Assembly (NCBI RefSeq): GCF_003309065.1
Contig: NZ_POAF01000002.1
Coordinates: 62,001 to 126,000, forward strand
Origin: Glutamicibacter soli
GTDB lineage: Bacteria; Actinomycetota; Actinomycetes; Actinomycetales; Micrococcaceae
Reading direction: 5' to 3'
DNA length: 64,000 nucleotides
The notes beneath the pieces are model-generated. The model saw only the letters and a program-made list of their open reading frames with translations. It did no database searches and was not told where the DNA came from. Below are positions 63,549-64,000 of the stretch, in pieces (position 1 is the first letter of the stretch; each line of letters starts with the position of its first letter). Both the position numbers and the translations under genes were made by a program.

Positions 63549-63673
63549 CCTGTTTTCTTTTCGTTACAACAGTTCAAGACGCCATCGGCAGATGAAACCA
63601 ACCCTGAACCATGCTTGATGATTCGATGACGTATTGGCCCGGACGAGTCCGGTTGCGGTTCGCTTAAATAGAG

Positions 63674-63705
63674 CCGGGGCCCTCAGATGTATCCTTGGGC
63701 CCCGG
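63674..63705 (-). terminator. Terminator of the right-edge gene
   Basis: 9-bp GC stem CCGGGGCCC (63674-63682) with GGGCCCCGG (63697-63705). On the minus strand it is followed by CTCTATTTAAG. Lies 15 nt beyond the stop of the metallo-beta-lactamase-fold gene. Confidence 0.6.
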
Positions 63706-63720
63706 TGGGAAACGCTGCCG

Positions 63721-64000
63721 CTAGATGCGCGCGGCGGCTGGCGCGCCGGTCACGCTGAAGCGCTGTCCGCTGGTGGCCACGTTGACCTGACCGCTAAAGG
63801 TGCTCGCTGCGCGGGTGCGCCATTCCTCCACGCTGGCCACGCCGGCCAGATGCGATAGCACCAGCTGGCCCGCCCCGCAGGCTTCGGCGATCCGGCCGGC
63901 ACCCTCCGGCGACGTGTGTGATTCGCGCTGGTGGTTGATGAATGTCGGGCTGAATCCCATGGAGGTGAAGAAGTCCAGGTTGACGGCCTCATGCACGAGG
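63721..64000 (-). CDS. Metallo-beta-lactamase-fold hydrolase, C-terminal part (cut by window edge)
   Basis: About 92 residues; the gene continues beyond the right edge. The visible part begins LVHEAVNLDFF and continues FINHQRESHTSPEGAGRIAEACGAGQLVLSHLAG. This is the fifth and sixth motif region of RNase Z/arylsulfatase-like metallo-beta-lactamase proteins: an acidic residue after the beta hairpin, then His in SHTSPE and SHL. The substrate cannot be assigned. Apparent start codons inside the window are not the true start. Confidence 0.75.
   Translation of the reverse strand, partial: LVHEAVNLDFFTSMGFSPTFINHQRESHTSPEGAGRIAEACGAGQLVLSHLAGVASVEEWRTRAASTFSGQVNVATSGQRFSVTGAPAAARI

Overview
The window looks like chromosome of a high-GC Gram-positive bacterium of the Micrococcaceae (Arthrobacter sensu lato, for example Glutamicibacter or Paenarthrobacter-like). 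The basis is GC-rich codon use, frequent GTG starts, AAAGGA-type ribosome binding sites, and core genes of actinobacterial type (dapA, dapB, an M16 peptidase, pnp). The genus is inferred. No rRNA, tRNA or CRISPR was found.

Layout. The left edge (1-5.6 kb) is housekeeping DNA: dapA, dapB, an alpha/beta hydrolase, a lipoprotein and the M16 peptidase. The normal upstream partner of that peptidase, pnp, sits at 51.8-54.0 kb on the same strand. About 46 kb of mostly catabolic genes therefore separates genes that are neighbours in most actinobacteria. At the left border of the insert, two gene remnants (a LAXTG-anchored surface protein and arginine deiminase) are joined by an old deletion.

Region A (6.5-19.3 kb, all minus strand) has three related flavin dehydrogenases/desaturases, a shikimate/quinate-type dehydrogenase, an MHS transporter, a sugar-isomerase-like TIM barrel, Gfo/Idh, MDR and SDR dehydrogenases, and a LysR regulator. 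It probably takes up and oxidises alicyclic hydroxy-acids such as shikimate, quinate or cyclohexanecarboxylate-type compounds. Region B (19.5-25.3 kb) carries the Pnkp/Hen1 RNA-repair pair, luxS and a divergent MTA/SAH-type nucleosidase. Region C (25.4-33.4 kb) is a PaaX-linked CoA-dependent aromatic operon: 2-aminobenzoate/salicylate-type CoA ligase, salicylyl-CoA/anthraniloyl-CoA hydroxylase fused to an old-yellow-enzyme domain, TesB thioesterase, cupin, FAH hydrolase and a RidA-family protein. Region D (34.5-40.3 kb) is visibly AT-richer: NhaC antiporter, class V PLP enzyme, XRE-cupin regulator, degenerate DNA and a dead IS3/IS481 mosaic. Region E (40.4-51.7 kb) is a probable indole/isatin pathway: StyA1 and StyA2B monooxygenases, SDR, CrtI-like oxidoreductase, isatin-hydrolase-like cyclase, benzoylformate-decarboxylase-like ThDP enzyme, AraC regulator, thioesterase and AAHS transporter. 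Region F (54.4-62.7 kb) has a GntR regulator, MFS exporters, and an IclR-linked CYP199A-like P450 with its own phthalate-type reductase and transporter. The right edge holds a lipoprotein and part of a metallo-beta-lactamase-fold protein.

Taken together, E can oxidise indole to isatin and isatinate and on toward anthranilate, and C can activate and hydroxylate anthranilate as a CoA ester. The two may form one route split into separately regulated blocks. A 14-bp near-palindrome, GTRACGNYCGTYAC, occurs in the promoter regions of the XRE-cupin/NhaC genes, the isatin-hydrolase/ThDP operon and the thioesterase/AAHS pair, suggesting one regulator links D and E.
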